Positions 6,733-7,817 of a stretch of DNA of 7,817 nucleotides are shown piece by piece. The DNA lies in the NCBI GenBank assembly GCA_938004315.1, contig CALKWG010000496.1:1-7817 (forward strand), written 5' to 3'. This DNA comes from an uncultured Spirochaetaceae bacterium (GTDB lineage: Bacteria; Spirochaetota; Spirochaetia; Treponematales; UBA12059). The stretch's first letter is position 1. The number at the start of each line of letters is the position of its first letter. The notes under the pieces are model-generated. The model ran no database searches. It saw only the letters and a list, made by a program, of their open reading frames with translations, and was not told the origin of the DNA. Both the position numbers and the translations under genes were made by a program.

Positions 6733-7569
6733 ATGAATACGACGGACCAGTCGATAGAAGTCCGCTCTACCCCGGCCCGCGCCTTGGCGGGGCTCGCGCC
6801 GTGGCGGAGCTACTGCTTTCTCTTTGCAGCGAACCTCGTCGCCGTCGCGGCGGGCCAGCCCTACGTCGCGAGCCTGACCGGACAGGCCTTGGACGGGGCC
6901 TACATGGCGACTGTCCTTTTTATGAACGGCGGCATAACGCTCGTCGCGCTGCTCCTGGGCTATCTAGCGGCGAGGCCGCTGGGCTTAGGCACTCCGGTTT
7001 TAGACGCCTGGCTATACGGTAGGAAAGCGCGAGCCGGCTCGGTACGTTGGATCATCGTCGTCGCGCCGCTCGCCGGCCTCGCCTTGGGCGGACTGCTCGT
7101 CGGCCTCGACGCGGCCTTCATAGCCGCGGCCCCCCGGGAGGCGGCTAGGCTAAGGGCCGGGCTCCATGCGCTACCGGGCTTAGGGGCCTCCCTTCTGGCT
7201 ACGCTCTACGGCGGCATCTTCGAGGAGACGCAGCTGCGCTTCTTTATCTTATCGGGATTAGCCTGGATTATCGCCGCGCTGACGGCCGCGATCAGGAAGC
7301 GTGCCCCCGCGCCTAGCCGCTTGGCCTTCGGCGCGGCGGTGGCGATGAGCGCCGCGCTCTTCGGCGTAGGGCACCTGGCCGGCTTGGCCGCCTTAGGCGC
7401 GGCGACGCCGCTCCTCGTAGCGAGGACGATCGTCTTGAACGCCATCCCGGGCGTGGCTTTCGGCCTCCTGTACCTGAAGCGGGGCCTTGAAACCGCCATA
7501 GTCGCGCACGCCTTCGCCGATCTAGCGCTGCACGTGATCGCGCCGGCGATAGAGGGGCGCTTCGTATAG
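6733..7569 (+). CDS. CPBP-family intramembrane metalloprotease
   Basis: Encodes 278 residues. GGAGGA (6721-6726) sits 6 bases before the ATG at 6733. It is a polytopic inner-membrane protein of about eight hydrophobic segments (near 25-48, 57-80, 104-132, 145-163, 168-187, 197-222, 226-248, 252-272). The family motifs are intact: E164-E165-x-x-x-R169, F210-x-x-x-H214, Asn236 before the G-x-x-F-G-x-L-Y helix, and H259-x-x-x-D263, which together form the metal site and catalytic glutamate of CPBP proteases (the CAAX-processing Rce1/Abi superfamily). Substrates vary in this family (prenylated proteins, bacteriocins, membrane regulators), and none can be named here. It is separated from the cyclase by 133 bases that include a probable terminator, so it is likely a separate transcription unit. 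A TATCAT at 6708-6713 could be its -10, but no good -35 is visible. Enough motif residues are present to expect an active enzyme. Confidence 0.93.
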   Translation: MNTTDQSIEVRSTPARALAGLAPWRSYCFLFAANLVAVAAGQPYVASLTGQALDGAYMATVLFMNGGITLVALLLGYLAARPLGLGTPVLDAWLYGRKARAGSVRWIIVVAPLAGLALGGLLVGLDAAFIAAAPREAARLRAGLHALPGLGASLLATLYGGIFEETQLRFFILSGLAWIIAALTAAIRKRAPAPSRLAFGAAVAMSAALFGVGHLAGLAALGAATPLLVARTIVLNAIPGVAFGLLYLKRGLETAIVAHAFADLALHVIAPAIEGRFV

Positions 7570-7664
7570 GCGCCTGAGCTCCTAGCGGGAAGGCTATGGC
7601 GTCGGCGATAGCGGCGGCGCCCCCGGGTCGGGGCCGGCAAGGTCCGATCCGCCTCTTCGGCGGC

Positions 7665-7697
7665 AAAAAAAAGGCGGGCGGCCCTTAGGCGCCCGCC
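7665..7697 (-). terminator. Rho-independent terminator of the minus-strand gene at the right edge
   Basis: Read on the minus strand, GGCGGGCG and CGCCCGCC form a perfect 8-bp GC stem (7690-7697 with 7673-7680), followed at once by eight T (7672-7665). The loop, about 9 bases, can pair slightly further. This is a textbook intrinsic terminator lying 53-86 bases after the minus-strand stop codon at 7751. It has no T run on the plus strand, so it should not efficiently end transcripts from the protease gene. Confidence 0.85.
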
Positions 7698-7700
7698 CCG

Positions 7701-7737
7701 TCGCCCCGGCGCCGCGCGATTGCGGGCGCCGGGGCGA
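7701..7737 (-). terminator. Second GC-rich hairpin upstream of the terminator
   Basis: TCGCCCCGGCGCC (7701-7713) is perfectly complementary to 7725-7737, making a 13-bp GC-rich stem; a further CGC/GCG pairing (7715-7717 with 7722-7724) closes the top over a GATT loop. It lies between the minus-strand stop codon (7751) and the T-tract terminator, forming a tandem hairpin 3' end. Without its own T run it is likelier to pause polymerase or protect the transcript's 3' end than to terminate alone. Confidence 0.6.
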
Positions 7738-7750
7738 TAGTCCATGTTCC

Positions 7751-7817
7751 TTACTTCGCCGCTCCGTAGATGAGCGGGTAGTCCTTGACGCGGCCGGCCG
7801 CGGCCCAGTCCTCGGGC
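7751..7817 (-). CDS. C-terminal fragment of an unidentified protein, cut by the window edge
   Basis: Only the last 21 complete codons and the TAA stop (7753-7751) are in the window; the rest lies beyond base 7817. The tail reads PEDWAAAGRVKDYPLIYG followed by Ala-Ala-Lys. The reading frame is supported by the tandem hairpin terminator placed immediately downstream on the same strand and by GC-rich third positions. The gene converges on the protease gene. I cannot assign a family from so short a tail. Confidence 0.6.
   Translation of the reverse strand, partial: PEDWAAAGRVKDYPLIYGAAK

Noticed and set aside
7619..7634. Short GCCCC/GGGGC hairpin after the protease gene as its terminator
   Set aside because: Only 5 bp, with no following T run; expected by chance in such GC-rich DNA.
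2641..7690. Recurring TTAGGC words as a possible uptake or protein-binding repeat
   Set aside because: They occur fewer than a dozen times, mostly as Leu-Gly codons, with no constant spacing or longer shared core.
7206..7745. Long minus-strand open frames opposite the protease gene
   Set aside because: Composition is dominated by Ala, Arg and Pro, as expected from the complement of a GC-rich gene; the plus strand has all CPBP motifs, and the frame would run through both terminator hairpins.

Overview
The window reads as a GC-rich (about 60% by eye) chromosome segment from a Gram-negative-type bacterium with two membranes. It carries a lipobox lipoprotein, several signal peptides, and an outer-membrane beta-barrel ending in Phe. 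My best guess at the source is a spirochaete (Treponema/Spirochaeta relatives). The first gene resembles the lipoproteins common there, and a FecR-domain protein encoded beside a CHASE2 adenylate cyclase is an arrangement I associate with that phylum among others. This assignment is inference, not proof.

Layout. A leader of about 165 bases holds a plausible sigma-70-like promoter. Five plus-strand genes follow with junctions of 28, 25, -4 and 13 bases, so they look like one operon: (1) a lipoprotein with a degenerate Asp-box/BNR beta-propeller; (2) a secreted FecR-domain protein; (3) a small secreted helical protein of unknown function; (4) an outer-membrane beta-barrel that looks distantly like the alginate-export/AlgE type; (5) an 866-residue CHASE2 receptor with a class III adenylate cyclase output domain. 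A candidate intrinsic terminator lies 65-92 bases after the cyclase. A separate plus-strand gene for a CPBP-family (CAAX protease/bacteriocin-processing type) intramembrane protease follows. The right edge holds the last 21 codons of a minus-strand gene, followed by two strong hairpins; the distal one has a T tract and is a good intrinsic terminator.

How the genes may work together. The cyclase puts a large extracytoplasmic CHASE2 domain outside the inner membrane and a cyclase domain inside. The four genes before it all encode exported proteins: surface or periplasmic lipoprotein, periplasmic FecR protein, periplasmic helical protein, outer-membrane barrel. The simplest reading is an envelope-sensing module in which one or more of these proteins presents a signal to CHASE2 and the output is cAMP. 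That wiring is inferred from gene order only. The most distinctive single feature is a helical, charged insertion of about 110 residues inside the CHASE2 domain. There is no sign of mobile elements, CRISPR arrays, tRNA or rRNA genes, and no gene-free stretch longer than 300 bases.
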